From positions 186,001 to 250,000 of the forward strand of contig NZ_LMEM01000014.1 of NCBI RefSeq assembly GCF_001426345.1: a DNA stretch of 64,000 nt, written 5' to 3'. The notes below the pieces were generated by a model. The model had not been told where the DNA came from. It did not search any database and saw nothing but the letters and a program-made list of their open reading frames with translations. Source of the stretch: Devosia sp. Root436 (GTDB lineage Bacteria; Pseudomonadota; Alphaproteobacteria; Rhizobiales; Devosiaceae). The translations under genes were made by a program, and so were the position numbers. Shown here one piece after another: positions 1 to 8,829 of this stretch (position 1 is its first letter; each line of letters starts with the position of its first letter).

Positions 1-2
1 GC

Positions 3-560
3 CTGGTGCCCGGCTGGGTCAAGGATCCGCGCGATTTCCCGCTGCTGGTCAATGCGCGGGTGGAGACCATGGCCGAAAAACCGGCCTTTCGCGATTCGCT
101 CAAGCATGGCCGCTGCATCATTCCGGCCAGCGGCTACTACGAGTGGCACACCAACCCGGACAAGACCAAGCAGCCCTATTACATCACCATGGAAGATGAT
201 CGGCCGATGGCGCTGGCCGGGCTCTATACGAGCTGGATGGGGCCCAATGGCGAGGAAATCGACAGCGTGGCGACGATCACCGTGGCGGCCAACGCGCAGC
301 TTTCGCAAATCCACGACCGCATGCCGGCGATTCTGGAGGGGGCCGATATCGACGATTGGCTCAATGTGCGCGCGGTGCGGGCGCGTGAGGCAGGGCAACT
401 GGCGCTGCCACTGGCGGATGGGGCGCTGAAGTTCCATCCGGTCTCGACGCGGGTGAATTCGGCGCGGGACGATGATGCGGGGCTGATCGAGAGGGTGATG
501 GTGATGAAGCCGGAGCCCGTGCGCAGGAAGGCGGCGGGCGGGCAACTGGATTTGTTCTGA
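3..560 (+). CDS. SOS response-associated peptidase (SRAP/YedK family), 5' end cut by window edge
   Basis: This is the C-terminal part of an SRAP protein (YedK/HMCES family), which shields abasic sites in single-stranded DNA through a covalent link to its N-terminal cysteine. The open frame continues past base 3 and out of the window, so the catalytic Cys2 is not visible. Family hallmarks seen are NARVET, the RCIIPASGYYEW block with the conserved glutamate, and HDRMPAIL with the active-site histidine. The tail ends in QLDLF. A GTG at base 6 could be read as a start but lies inside the conserved region (LVPGW), so the gene is partial rather than short. Family assignment is firm. Confidence 0.9.
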   Translation: MVPGWVKDPRDFPLLVNARVETMAEKPAFRDSLKHGRCIIPASGYYEWHTNPDKTKQPYYITMEDDRPMALAGLYTSWMGPNGEEIDSVATITVAANAQLSQIHDRMPAILEGADIDDWLNVRAVRAREAGQLALPLADGALKFHPVSTRVNSARDDDAGLIERVMVMKPEPVRRKAAGGQLDLF

Positions 561-582
561 GGGGCGCTGGAGCCTCAGTCGA

Positions 583-773
583 CACCATCCCCCTTGAGGG
601 GAGGGTAGCGCAGCTAGGCCCGGTCAGGGCCGTAGCAAAGCTAGGGAGGGGGGCGGAGGTGCCACAGACACCGAGTTCGCGGAAGCGTTGACACCCCCAC
701 CCTGCTCGATTCAACGGACTTAGCTGACGCTAAGTCCTATCTCGCTTCCCTCCCCACAAGGGGGAGGGTGGGG
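583..773. repeat. Intergenic palindromic repeat elements
   Basis: The gap between the SRAP gene and the hemerythrin gene contains no convincing ORF. It holds GC-rich palindromic blocks: one at about 583-656 (CCCCTTGAGGGGAGGG through AGCTAGGGAGG) and one at about 718-773 (TTAGCTGACGCTAAG followed by TCCCTCCCCACAAGGGGGAGG). They resemble REP-like elements scattered through alphaproteobacterial genomes and may also end transcription between these convergent genes. Confidence 0.6.
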
Positions 774-796
774 CCGGCGGGCGGGACAAGATCGTG

Positions 797-1357
797 CTAC
801 CCCCCGAGCCCGAAATAGCCCAGCGCGTCGCCCATGGCGTCTTCTTCCCAGCCGAGGTGGGAGAGCAGCACGCGTTCGAGGGCGTGGTAGACGGTTTTGG
901 TGTCCTCGAAGCGGGCAGGGGTGGGCTCTTCGGCCAAAGCGTTGAGGGCAGCCATGAGCCGCTCCAGCAGTTCGTGGACCACGACATGCTCGGCGCGCAG
1001 GCGGTCGGCAATGGCCTTGAAGGCGGGGCCTTGCTGGGCCAAGGCCGGGAAGATGGCGTAGTCCTCGATGGAATGGTGCATCTCGACGATGCCGCAATGC
1101 TGGCCGCACAGATTACCGAAGCGGCGATAGTTGGCGACCATGGCGAGATCGGCGGTTTCGGCGGCGATCTCGGCCTGGCTCACCGTGCCGGCATTGGCCC
1201 GCTCGATGAGCTTGCCGAGGGTGAGCATGTTGGCGCGCAGGTGATCATGCACCTGCCGCAGATGCAGGCCCGGTGCGCGCTGGGCATCGGTCAGGCCTTC
1301 GAGTTTCTGCAGAGGCGGACGGGTGGCGTCGTCGAGAAATTGGATGTTGAGCAGCAT
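797..1357 (-). CDS. Hemerythrin-like HHE cation-binding domain protein
   Basis: A 186-aa all-alpha protein with histidines and acidic residues spaced as in the HHE/hemerythrin fold: HLRQVHDH, CGQHCGIVEMHHSIEDYAIFP, AEHVVVHELLE and LLSHLGWEED. Such proteins bind a di-iron centre and are linked to oxygen, NO or iron sensing; the role here is not known. The ATG at 1357 is preferred over an upstream TTG at 1393, which would add an Arg-rich tail. It lies downstream of, and on the same strand as, the FAD-linked oxidase. Confidence 0.8.
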   Translation of the reverse strand: MLLNIQFLDDATRPPLQKLEGLTDAQRAPGLHLRQVHDHLRANMLTLGKLIERANAGTVSQAEIAAETADLAMVANYRRFGNLCGQHCGIVEMHHSIEDYAIFPALAQQGPAFKAIADRLRAEHVVVHELLERLMAALNALAEEPTPARFEDTKTVYHALERVLLSHLGWEEDAMGDALGYFGLGG

Positions 1358-1438
1358 GGGCGCATAGATGGCCCTGCGGACGCGCCGGCGCAAGGCGGCA
1401 CCGCTACGTGACTGAGTGTCCTCGGTGTGACTGTGGCG

Positions 1439-2854
1439 CTACCCCAGCATTTTCCCCGGATTGAGGATGCCCCTGGGGTCGAGCGCGGTCTTGATGGCAC
1501 GCATCATGTCGAGCGCGACGGGGTCCTTCACCTGCTTGAGCAGGTCGGTCTTGAGCTGGCCGATGCCGTGCTCGGCCGAAACCGAACCGCCCAGGCGCAG
1601 CACGATCTCGTAGATCGCCTCGTGCAGAATTTCGTCGGCCTGGGCCATGAAGGCTTTCGCGTCGGCGCCGACGGGCTGGCTGAAATTGAAGTGGATATTG
1701 CCGTCGCCCATATGGCCGAAGGGCACCGGGCGGATGCCGGGGACCAGACGTTCGGCGGCGGCGCTGCCTTCGGCGATGAGCTGGGGCACGGCGGCGATGG
1801 GCACGGATACATCGTGCTTGATCGAGGCGCCTTCCTTTGACTGCACCTCGCTCATCTGTTCGCGGAAGGCCCACATGCGGGTGCGGTCCCCAAGGGATTC
1901 GGCGAAGACGGCATTGTCGATCAGATTGTCGGCAAAGGCGGCCTCGATAGCCTCCATCAACGCACCGGGGGCGCCACCGGCCATGCGGCTGACTTCGATC
2001 AGGGCATACCAGGGGGAGGGACCGGCGCTGGGGTCGCGGTCGAGCATGCCATGGCGGAGCTGCATGTCGAGGCCGAGATGGGGGATGATCTCGAAGGCAT
2101 TGAGCCGGCCGCCGATGCGCCCGCGCAGCAGCTGGAACAGGGTGAGGGCGGCCTCGGGGCCGGGGATGCTGATCAAGGCAGTTTCGTAGTCTTCCGGCTT
2201 GGGGAAGAGCTTGAGCGTGGCCGCGGTGATGATGCCCAGAGTGCCCTCGGCGCCGACCAGCAGATCCTTGAGGTCGTAGCCGGTATTGTCCTTCTTGAGG
2301 GAATTGAGGCCGCGATAGAGCCGGCCATCGGCGAGGACGGCCTCGACGCCCATGGTGAGCTCGCGGGCATTGCCATAGGCCAGCACATTGACGCCGCCGG
2401 CATTGGACGAGAGCAGGCCTCCGATGCGGGCGGAGCCCTGCGAGCCCAGCCAGAGCGGGAAGATCATGCCCTGGGCTTCGGCGGCCTTGTGGGCATTTTC
2501 GAGGATGACGCCGGCTTCCGCTGTCATGGTGCCGGCGGCGGTATCGATGGCACGGATATGGTCGAGCCTGGCGAGGCTGACGATGACTTCGTCGCCGCGC
2601 AGGGGCACCTGGGCGCCCACCAGCCCGGTATTGCCGCCCTGCGGGATGATGCCGACGCCGTTCTCATTGGCCCAGCGCAGGATGGACTGCACCTGTTCTA
2701 TCGAGGCGGGCAGGGTTACGGCGGCGGCTTGCTGGTGGAAGCGCTTGCGTGGTTCGTTGAGATAGGGGGCCATTCGCCCGGCTTCGCCGATGACCGCATT
2801 GGCGCCGATGAGCGCGGTGAGCTGGACAATGGTGTCGGCGGCGGAAAGTGTCAT
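1439..2854 (-). CDS. FAD-binding oxidase, D-lactate/D-2-hydroxyglutarate dehydrogenase (GlcD) family
   Basis: About 471 aa. The N-terminal half is a PCMH-type FAD domain (PQGGNTGLVGAQVP; GLLSSNAGGVNVLAYGN; GAEGTLGIITAATLKLFP). The C-terminal half is the FAD-oxidase C domain with FGHMGDGNIHFNFSQP and the AEHGIGQLK motif, whose histidine is conserved across the family. Members oxidise D-2-hydroxyacids and pass electrons to quinone or an electron-transfer flavoprotein; the exact substrate cannot be read from sequence. The ATG at 2854 is chosen because the upstream in-frame start at 2908 adds 18 unconserved residues. The gene is monocistronic or weakly linked to the hemerythrin gene below it. Confidence 0.88.
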   Translation of the reverse strand: MTLSAADTIVQLTALIGANAVIGEAGRMAPYLNEPRKRFHQQAAAVTLPASIEQVQSILRWANENGVGIIPQGGNTGLVGAQVPLRGDEVIVSLARLDHIRAIDTAAGTMTAEAGVILENAHKAAEAQGMIFPLWLGSQGSARIGGLLSSNAGGVNVLAYGNARELTMGVEAVLADGRLYRGLNSLKKDNTGYDLKDLLVGAEGTLGIITAATLKLFPKPEDYETALISIPGPEAALTLFQLLRGRIGGRLNAFEIIPHLGLDMQLRHGMLDRDPSAGPSPWYALIEVSRMAGGAPGALMEAIEAAFADNLIDNAVFAESLGDRTRMWAFREQMSEVQSKEGASIKHDVSVPIAAVPQLIAEGSAAAERLVPGIRPVPFGHMGDGNIHFNFSQPVGADAKAFMAQADEILHEAIYEIVLRLGGSVSAEHGIGQLKTDLLKQVKDPVALDMMRAIKTALDPRGILNPGKMLG

Positions 2855-2967
2855 GGCGGAACCGGACTTGGCGTCATGCTGGTGGCGAACTGATCCACCA
2901 TGTGCCACAACCAGCGCAGCGACTCCACTAGCCTTAGGACGCGCCGGCTCAGCGGCGCGGGAATATC

Positions 2968-3579
2968 ATGACAGCCCTGGTCTGGCCGGAAATCTACTTT
3001 GTCCGGCATGGTGAAACCCCCTGGAATGCCGAACGCCGCTATCAGGGGCGCAAGGATATTCCGCTCAACGACAAGGGCCGCGGCCAGGCCAACCAGAACG
3101 GCAGGACGCTGGCGGCTTTGTTCGCGGCGCGCGGGCTCGATCCCAACGCCTTCGAATGGCACGCTTCGCCTTTGGGCCGCACGCGCGAGACCATGGAAAG
3201 GGTACGCGCCGGATTCAATGCGCACCTGCCCGAGGTCAAGTACGACGTGCGGCTGATGGAGATTTCCTTCGGCGTGCTGGAAGGGGAGCTGTTCGAGCAG
3301 CTTCCGGCCAATATGGCTATCGCCCCGGGCGAGCGCACCGAGGATTATTGGGATTACCGGCCCGAGAATGGCGAGAACTATCGCGATGTCGAGGCGCGGC
3401 TGGCCGAGTTTGCCAGTGTGCTCAAGGGACCCTCGGTGGTGGTGGCGCATGGCGGCATCGCGCGCACCCTGCGGGTGCTGATCGAGCATGCGCCGATCGT
3501 CGAGGTCATCAACTGGGCGCCGCCGCAGGACGCCGTGATGCATTTCACGCCGGGGCGGATGGAGCTGCTGCGGGGGTGA
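2968..3579 (+). CDS. Histidine phosphatase family protein (phosphoglycerate mutase-like)
   Basis: A 203-aa protein starting near its catalytic RHG motif (YFVRHGETPWNAERRYQG), with the second arginine in ASPLGRTRETM, the acidic EISFGVLEGE and the C-terminal catalytic VVVAHGGIAR. This is a complete branch-2 histidine phosphatase; known substrates of relatives range from phosphosugars to alpha-ribazole phosphate, so no specific substrate is given. A diverged paralogue lies 0.64 kb downstream (4218-4843), so the pair looks like a tandem duplication later separated by a vapBC-type module. Confidence 0.87.
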   Translation: MTALVWPEIYFVRHGETPWNAERRYQGRKDIPLNDKGRGQANQNGRTLAALFAARGLDPNAFEWHASPLGRTRETMERVRAGFNAHLPEVKYDVRLMEISFGVLEGELFEQLPANMAIAPGERTEDYWDYRPENGENYRDVEARLAEFASVLKGPSVVVAHGGIARTLRVLIEHAPIVEVINWAPPQDAVMHFTPGRMELLRG

Positions 3580-3637
3580 TGTTGTTGCGGGTGCAGTTCG
3601 GGCTTATGTTATGTGCCTGAAGCCGATGGAGGCGCCC

Positions 3638-3886
3638 GTGAACGAGATTATTACGCGCATAGTCCGCGAGGGAGACCGACACGTCGTCGAAATCCCGAAG
3701 GAGTTCGGGCCTGCCAATGCCGAAGTGACCATCCGGAAAGATGGCGATACCCTTGTCATCAAGGCCAAGGTCGAAAAGGGGCTAACCTTGCGAGAGGCGC
3801 TTGATGCCTTGGAGCCGCTTACCGAGGAAGAATGGCCCGACATCACCGACGATGACCTGGGACCGCTACGGGATGTGAAACTTTGA
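3638..3886 (+). CDS. VapB-like antitoxin (AbrB/SpoVT-type fold predicted)
   Basis: An 82-aa acidic protein beginning VNEIITRIVREGDRHVVEIP, with short beta-strand segments (AEVTIRKDGDTLVIKA) like swapped-hairpin AbrB-type antitoxins, then an acidic C-terminal tail (LTEEEWPDITDDDLG) of the kind that wraps a PIN toxin. The GTG at 3638 is chosen because a GGAGG lies 5 bp upstream (3628-3632); in-frame ATGs at 3611 and 3626 are alternatives. Its stop overlaps the start region of the PIN-domain gene, the usual antitoxin-toxin arrangement. The partner is broken, so this may be an orphan antitoxin. Confidence 0.65.
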   Translation: MNEIITRIVREGDRHVVEIPKEFGPANAEVTIRKDGDTLVIKAKVEKGLTLREALDALEPLTEEEWPDITDDDLGPLRDVKL

Positions 3887-4165
3887 GTCTGGCCAAGGCC
3901 ATGCTCGATACCAACATCGTGTCGGCAATCATTCGCAACCCCGGTAGCGGTCCGGTCTATGACCGCCTGGTCGCTTTCGGCGGCGCCGGCCGACCAATAC
4001 TACGGTCAGTTGCGATCCCATCTGGAGAGCATGGGCACGCCAATAGGACCAAACGACCTCTTCATCGCCGCTCATGCCCTCGCCCTCGATCTCACCCTCA
4101 TCACCGACAATATCCGTGAGCTTTCCCGCGTGCCCAATCTGCGGGTCGAGAACTGGCTCGGTTGA
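3883..4165 (+). pseudogene. Decayed VapC (PIN-domain) toxin: internal deletion plus frameshift
   Basis: The reading frame opens with the PIN signature AMLDTNIVSAIIRNP (TTG at 3883, or ATG at 3901). After about VYDRLVAF it runs into an unrelated frame. The normal C-terminal PIN half appears in another frame from about 3985: ADQYYGQLRSHLESMG, then GPNDLFIAAHALALD, LITDNIRELSRV and ENWLG. About 50 residues expected between the halves, including the segment with the conserved glutamate, are missing. The toxin is therefore very likely non-functional through a deletion that also shifted frame. Confidence 0.8.
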
Positions 4166-4217
4166 CCTGGGGCGTCCACTGCACCTAGAAGGCCGGCACG
4201 CAGCGCGGGAAGAATCG

Positions 4218-4843
4218 ATGACACCCCTGGATTGGCCGGATTTCTATTTTGCCCGGCATGGCGAGACCGACTGGAATCGCGAGCGGCGCTATCAGGGCAC
4301 CAAGGATATTCCCCTCAACGACACGGGCCGCATGCAGGCCGATGCCAGCGGCGTGCTGCTGCGCGAACTGCTGGAACGGGACAATGTCGATCCGCTGTCG
4401 CTGCGCTGGTTCGCATCGCCCCTGGGCCGGGCGGCCGAGACCATGGAGCGCATGCGGGACGCCTTCGACATGGAACTGCCGCCGGTGGTGCTCGATCCGC
4501 GGCTGCTCGAAATCTCGTTCGGCACGCATGAAGGGCGGCTCCATTCCGAATCGCGCGCGAACAGGCACTGGCGGGTGAGTATGACCGCTGGCATTACCGG
4601 CCCGAGCAGGGCGAGAGCTACGATGACGTGGCGGTGCGCTTGCTCGATTTCGCCCGCGAATTGACCCAGCATGCAGTGGTCGTGGCCCATGGCGGCGTGC
4701 TGCGGGTGTTGCGCCATCTCGTCGAAGGCGTGGAGCGCGACCAGGTGGTGAGCTGGCCGCCGCCGCAAGGCGCCGTCGCCCATTTCGTGCGGGGCCGCAT
4801 GACGCTCTATTCGGCGACCAACACCTGGGACAGCGTGGGTTGA
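4218..4843 (+). pseudogene. Second histidine phosphatase, frameshifted
   Basis: A paralogue of the gene at 2968-3579. The first part reads FYFARHGETDWNRERRYQG, ASPLGRAAETMERM and LLEISFGTHEGRLHSE. At about 4550 the frame breaks; shifting frame restores AREQALAGEYDRWHY, RPEQGESYDDVAVRLLDFA, the catalytic VVVAHGGVLRVLRHL and the tail to 4843. A single missing base near GAATCGCGCG explains this. Both catalytic motifs survive either side of the break, so it is a recent mutation or a sequencing error. As read, the product loses its second catalytic histidine. Confidence 0.8.
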
Positions 4844-4895
4844 TTGACCTTGTCGCGCGTGGCTCCTAGAAAGCCTCGACCCAAGGGGCTGCACC

Positions 4896-6011
4896 ATGTC
4901 GTTCAATACATCAGGACATCTCTTCCGCTTCACCACCTGGGGCGAAAGCCATGGGCCGGCGCTTGGCGTTGTGGTCGATGGGTGTCCGCCGGGCCTGAGC
5001 CTGACGTCCGAGATGATCCAGCGCGACCTGGACCGCCGCAAGCCGGGGCAGTCCAAGTATACGACGCAACGGCGCGAGGCCGATGAGGTGAAAATCCTCT
5101 CCGGCGTGTTCGAGGACGAGCGCACCGACGGGCCGCGCACGACCGGCACGCCGATTTCGCTTGTTATCGAGAATACCGACCAGCGCTCCAAGGATTATGC
5201 GGAAATCCGCGACAAATACCGGCCCGGCCACGCCGACTATACCTATGACCAGAAATACGGCATCCGCGACTATCGCGGCGGTGGCCGCACCTCGGCGCGC
5301 GAGACTGCGGCGCGGGTGGCGGCCGGTGCAGTGGCGCGGCAGGTGCTGGCGGGAATTTCCATCCGCGCCAGTCTCGTTCAGGTCGGTCCGCACAAGATCG
5401 ACTACAACAATTTCGATTGGGATCAGGTGGACCAGAACCCGTTCTTCTGTGCCGATGCCAAGGCAGCGGCGCTATGGGCCGACTATCTCGACGGCATCCG
5501 CAAGGAAGGCAATTCGGTGGGTGCCGTCATCGAGGTGGTGGCCGAGCATGTGCCGGCCGGCTGGGGCGCGCCGATCTATGGCAAGCTGAGCGCCGACCTC
5601 GCCGCGGCGATGATGAGCATCAATGCGGTCAAGGCAGTGGAAATCGGCGCCGGCTTCGAGGCGGCCAGCCTGACCGGCATCGAGAATGCCGACCAGATGC
5701 GCTCCGGGGAAGAGCGGCCCTATTTCCTCTCCAACCATGCCGGCGGCATATTGGGCGGGATTTCCAATGGCGACCCCATTGTGTGCCGCTTTGCGGTGAA
5801 GCCGACCTCGTCCATCCTGACGCCGCGGCAGACGGTGACGACGGGCAATGAGGACACCGATATCGTGACCAAGGGGCGGCACGACCCTTGCGTGGGCATC
5901 CGCGCCGTGCCGGTGGGCGAGGCGATGATGGCGCTGGTGCTGGCCGACCATGCGCTGCGCCATCGCGGGCAGACCGGGCGGGATGGCGCTGTGGGGTTTG
6001 AGCGGAACTGA
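4896..6011 (+). CDS. aroC: Chorismate synthase
   Basis: A 371-aa protein with the chorismate synthase signatures: [13 protein letters not shown] at the N-terminus, [49 protein letters not shown] and the C-terminal [17 protein letters not shown]. It converts 5-enolpyruvylshikimate 3-phosphate to chorismate in the cytosol using reduced FMN, the last common step of aromatic amino acid biosynthesis. Length and N-terminus match the family. It is alone on its strand and faces tlyA; the 135-bp gap holds paired palindromes that could end both transcripts. Confidence 0.97.
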   Translation: MSFNTSGHLFRFTTWGESHGPALGVVVDGCPPGLSLTSEMIQRDLDRRKPGQSKYTTQRREADEVKILSGVFEDERTDGPRTTGTPISLVIENTDQRSKDYAEIRDKYRPGHADYTYDQKYGIRDYRGGGRTSARETAARVAAGAVARQVLAGISIRASLVQVGPHKIDYNNFDWDQVDQNPFFCADAKAAALWADYLDGIRKEGNSVGAVIEVVAEHVPAGWGAPIYGKLSADLAAAMMSINAVKAVEIGAGFEAASLTGIENADQMRSGEERPYFLSNHAGGILGGISNGDPIVCRFAVKPTSSILTPRQTVTTGNEDTDIVTKGRHDPCVGIRAVPVGEAMMALVLADHALRHRGQTGRDGAVGFERN

Positions 6012-6032
6012 GATCAGGACTACCCGCTGATG

Positions 6033-6135
6033 CGGTGTCATCCCGGCGAAGGCCGGGATCCATCTTGGGGTTTTCCAGCCCTCGCAGTGCGTCATGTCAT
6101 CTTAGGATGGATTCCGGCCTTCGCCGGAATGACAT
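6033..6135. repeat. Paired REP-like palindromes between convergent genes
   Basis: Two inverted copies of a short palindromic element: GTCATCCCGGCGAAGGCC at the left and GGCCTTCGCCGGAATGACAT at the right, each able to form its own hairpin (CCCGGCGAAGGCCGGG) and to pair with the other. This type of element is widespread in Alphaproteobacteria. Its place between the convergent aroC and tlyA suggests a bidirectional terminator role. Confidence 0.75.
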
Positions 6136-6146
6136 CGCGTTTTTGG

Positions 6147-6884
6147 TTATTGGCGCCCGAACACCAATACCGTTTCCACATTGCCGTCGCCGCCGGCAAT
6201 GGGCGAGGTCACCGATAGCCGGTGCCGGAACCCCTGTGCGGTGACGAAGGCGATGACTTCGACGAGTGCGGCGGCGATTGCGGTTTCGTCGGTCACGATG
6301 CCGCCCTTGCCGATATTCTGCCGGCCGACCTCGAATTGCGGCTTGAACAGGATCACCGCGTCGGCCGCGGGCGCGCAGAGCGCCAGCGGCGCGGCGAGAA
6401 CCTTGGTGACCGAGACGAAGCTGATGTCGGAGACCAAGAGGTCGATGGGCTCGGGGATCGTCTCGCGGGTCAGCTCGCGCGCGTTGACGCCTTCCATGCT
6501 GACGACGCGGTCGCTGCCCCGGAGGCGGCTATGCAACTGGTCGTGGCCGACATCGACGGCGTAGATGCGGGCAGCGCCGCGCTCCATCAGAACCTGGGTG
6601 AAGCCGCCGGTCGAGGCGCCGACATCGAGGCAGGTCTGGCCCGATGGGTCGATGCTACCGGCTTCGAGTCCGGCCACCAGCTTGAGGGCGGCGCGCGAGA
6701 CGTAGTTGGCGGCGGGATCGCTGAGCGCCAGCTTGTCGGCCGCGCCGACCATCTGGTTGGGCTTGTGGGCGGTGACGCCGTTGATGGTGACGGTGCCGCG
6801 CAGGATGGCGTCGCGGGCCCGGGCCCGGCTGGGCACCAGGCTCCGCTGTTCGAGGGCGAGATCGATGCGGATGCGCTCGCTCAT
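6147..6884 (-). CDS. tlyA: TlyA family rRNA (cytidine-2'-O)-methyltransferase
   Basis: A 245-aa protein with an N-terminal S4 RNA-binding domain (RIRIDLALEQRSLVPSRARA, residues about 4-60) and a C-terminal FtsJ/Rossmann methyltransferase domain (CLDVGASTGGFTQVLMERGA for SAM binding; VSDISFVSVTKVL; LFKPQFEVGR). Characterised relatives 2'-O-methylate cytidines in 16S and/or 23S rRNA and affect capreomycin sensitivity; the older name hemolysin is misleading. The start overlaps the stop of the upstream SCO-family gene by 4 nt (ATGA), so the two are coupled. Confidence 0.93.
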   Translation of the reverse strand: MSERIRIDLALEQRSLVPSRARARDAILRGTVTINGVTAHKPNQMVGAADKLALSDPAANYVSRAALKLVAGLEAGSIDPSGQTCLDVGASTGGFTQVLMERGAARIYAVDVGHDQLHSRLRGSDRVVSMEGVNARELTRETIPEPIDLLVSDISFVSVTKVLAAPLALCAPAADAVILFKPQFEVGRQNIGKGGIVTDETAIAAALVEVIAFVTAQGFRHRLSVTSPIAGGDGNVETVLVFGRQ

Positions 6885-7486
6885 CCCTCGACCAGGCGCT
6901 TGACCTTGGCGATGGCGGTATCGGTGGCTTCCTCGTAGGCGACGGTGCCGTCAAAAGTGCCGTCGGCGTCAATGAGGAAGGTCAGGGCGGTGTGATCGAC
7001 GAGATAATAGGGATCGTCCTCGGCATAGCCTTCGGCCTTTTCCCCGACCACGCCAAAGGCGGCCTTGATCGCGTCGGTCTGCGTTTCGTTGCCGACCAGC
7101 CCGATGATCGACGGATCGAAGCCCTCGACATAGCCCTTGACCGTGTCGAGCGTGTCGCGGGCCGGATCGACGGTGACGAAGATGATGCGAAGCTGCTCGG
7201 GCGTCAGGCCGAGCGCGGCACGCCAGGCCGTGGTTTCGGCCAGGGTGGTGGGGCAGACATCGGGGCAGAACGTATAGCCGAAGAAGATGAGGCTCGGCAC
7301 GCCCTTGAGGCTATCCTGCGTGAAGCTGCCGCCCTTGGTCGAGGCCAGCTCGAACGTCTGCCCGGTGACGCCGAGCGGGCGGGCAGGGGGGCGGAACAGG
7401 TAGAGCGCGGTGGCGCCGATGGCCACCACGGCAACCAGCGCCCAGAGCACGATGCGGAAATTGCGGAGGGATTTGGGACTGGTCAT
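6881..7486 (-). CDS. SCO1/SenC family copper chaperone-like protein
   Basis: A 201-aa protein with an N-terminal membrane anchor (FRIVLWALVAVVAIGATALY, about residues 8-28) and a periplasmic thioredoxin-fold SCO domain. The copper/redox motif CPDVC follows FFGYTF, and the distal histidine is in YLVDHTALTFLID. SCO proteins deliver copper to the CuA site of cytochrome c oxidase or act as thiol reductants. The ATG at 7486 gives a proper membrane anchor; the open frame upstream is unrelated. In many rhizobial relatives the space between xseB and tlyA is taken by dxs, so an SCO gene here is a local difference. Confidence 0.9.
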   Translation of the reverse strand: MTSPKSLRNFRIVLWALVAVVAIGATALYLFRPPARPLGVTGQTFELASTKGGSFTQDSLKGVPSLIFFGYTFCPDVCPTTLAETTAWRAALGLTPEQLRIIFVTVDPARDTLDTVKGYVEGFDPSIIGLVGNETQTDAIKAAFGVVGEKAEGYAEDDPYYLVDHTALTFLIDADGTFDGTVAYEEATDTAIAKVKRLVEG

Positions 7487-7502
7487 GTTGCCTCGGTGGC
7501 AC

Positions 7503-7549
7503 GCCCTCATGGTGAGGTGGGAGCGCAGCGACCCTCGAACCACGAGGGC
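7503..7549. repeat. REP-like palindrome (CCTCATGGTGAGG family)
   Basis: An imperfect inverted repeat beginning GCCCTCATGGTGAGG and ending GAACCACGAGGGC, with a GAGCGCAGCGAC loop. Elements of this kind are frequent in Hyphomicrobiales genomes. It sits in the 73-bp gap between xseB and the SCO gene and may reduce read-through between them. Confidence 0.65.
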
Positions 7550-7559
7550 GTGGCAGAGT

Positions 7560-7811
7560 CTACGCGTCCAGCGGTTCGGTGCCAGTGGGCTTTCCGTCGC
7601 GGGAGAGGGTGATCTTTTCGATGCGGGCTTCTGCGGCCTGAAGCAGGGTTTCGCAATGCTTCTTGAGGGCTTCGCCGCGCTCATAGATGGCGATGGATTC
7701 GGCCAGCGGCGCGCGGCCCGATTCGAGCTTGCCGACGATTTCCTCGAGCTGGGCCAGGGCGGCCTCGAAGCTCAGCGTCTTGACGTCTTCATTGTCGGCC
7801 ATCGTACTCAT
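7560..7811 (-). CDS. xseB: Exodeoxyribonuclease VII small subunit
   Basis: An 83-aa protein matching XseB in length and core motif: [35 protein letters not shown] and [11 protein letters not shown]. It partners XseA in exonuclease VII, which degrades single-stranded DNA. The ATG at 7811 overlaps the deacetylase stop codon (ATGA), indicating translational coupling; an internal ATG at 7802 is the alternative. The xseA gene is not in the window. Confidence 0.93.
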   Translation of the reverse strand: MSTMADNEDVKTLSFEAALAQLEEIVGKLESGRAPLAESIAIYERGEALKKHCETLLQAAEARIEKITLSRDGKPTGTEPLDA

Positions 7812-8770
7812 TCCTGGTCAGCAAGGCGCCCGGTGGCGCCATCCATCAGCATGGCGACATGGTGCGAAGCACCCCCCGCCAGGCCCTTGAGGTCATAGCC
7901 ACCTTCGAGCAGCGACACAATGCGGTTGCCGCAGCACCTCGCGGCGGCATCCATCAACTTTCCCGTGAGCCAGCCATAGTCGCCCGATTGCCAATTGAGC
8001 TGGGCCAGCGGGTCGCGCTCATGGGCATCGAAACCCGCCGAAATGAGGATGAGATCGGGGGCGAAATCGAGGAGGGCGGGGATGATGCGAGCCTCGTAGG
8101 CTTCGCGCATGCTCTCGCCATCGGTATTGGGCGCGAGGGGGGTGTTGGCGATATTGCCGACGCCGGTCTCGCTGGCCTTGCCGGTGCCGGGATAGAGCGG
8201 CATCTGGTGGCTGGAGGCGTAGAAGACGGTGGGGTCGGCCTTGAAAATGTCCTGCGTGCCATTGCCGTGATGCACGTCGAAATCGACGATGGCGACGCGC
8301 TCGGCGCCATATTTGCGCTGCGCCTCGCGCGCGGTGATGGCCACGGTATTGATGAGGCAGAAGCCCATCGGCGTGGCGATTTCGGCGTGATGGCCGGGCG
8401 GGCGGATGGCGCAGAAGGCATTGTCGGCCTCGCCCAGCAGCACGGCATCGAGTGCCGCCAATGCGCCGCCCAGCCCGGTGGCGGCGGCGGCGAGCGAATT
8501 GGCGGAAATGAAGGTATCGGCGTCGAGCTGGCCGATGCCCTCGGCGGGGCGGCCGCTGCGCAGATGGGCGAGATAGTGGGAATCGTGGACCAACTCGGCC
8601 AGCATCAGGTCGCCCGATGGCGCGTTGCGGCGCAGGAGCTTGTCGAAGCGCGGACTTTTGAGGGCATCCTCGACCGCGCGGATGCGGTCGGCGCGCTCGG
8701 GGTGACCCTGCGGCGTGACATGGTCGGCAAAGTTCGGTTGGCTGACAAGCAGCGTGGTCACCGGGCTCAC
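7808..8770 (-). CDS. Histone deacetylase family protein (acetoin utilization/acetylpolyamine amidohydrolase-like)
   Basis: About 320 aa with the arginase/deacetylase fold: [25 protein letters not shown], the zinc site [16 protein letters not shown], and [13 protein letters not shown]. These are zinc-dependent amidohydrolases that remove acyl groups from lysines or polyamines; bacterial substrates are usually unknown. No ATG fits. A GGAG motif precedes GTG codons at 8770 and 8761, so a GTG start is likely; a TTG at 8824 would add an unconserved acidic leader. First gene of the deacetylase-xseB-SCO-tlyA run, with divergent transcription from the Sua5 gene. Confidence 0.9.
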   Translation of the reverse strand: MSPVTTLLVSQPNFADHVTPQGHPERADRIRAVEDALKSPRFDKLLRRNAPSGDLMLAELVHDSHYLAHLRSGRPAEGIGQLDADTFISANSLAAAATGLGGALAALDAVLLGEADNAFCAIRPPGHHAEIATPMGFCLINTVAITAREAQRKYGAERVAIVDFDVHHGNGTQDIFKADPTVFYASSHQMPLYPGTGKASETGVGNIANTPLAPNTDGESMREAYEARIIPALLDFAPDLILISAGFDAHERDPLAQLNWQSGDYGWLTGKLMDAAARCCGNRIVSLLEGGYDLKGLAGGASHHVAMLMDGATGRLADQE

Positions 8771-8829
8771 GTCTCCTGATTCGTCCCCTTCGTCTTGACG
8801 CGCGAGGGCGGCATTGTCAAACAACGGCC

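Noticed and set aside
361-714. 117-aa minus-strand ORF over the SRAP 3' end
   Set aside because: Low-complexity Pro/Ala/Ser translation of repeat sequence with no start signal.
2051-2893. 280-aa plus-strand ORF opposite the FAD oxidase
   Set aside because: Antisense shadow of a well-supported gene in GC-rich DNA.
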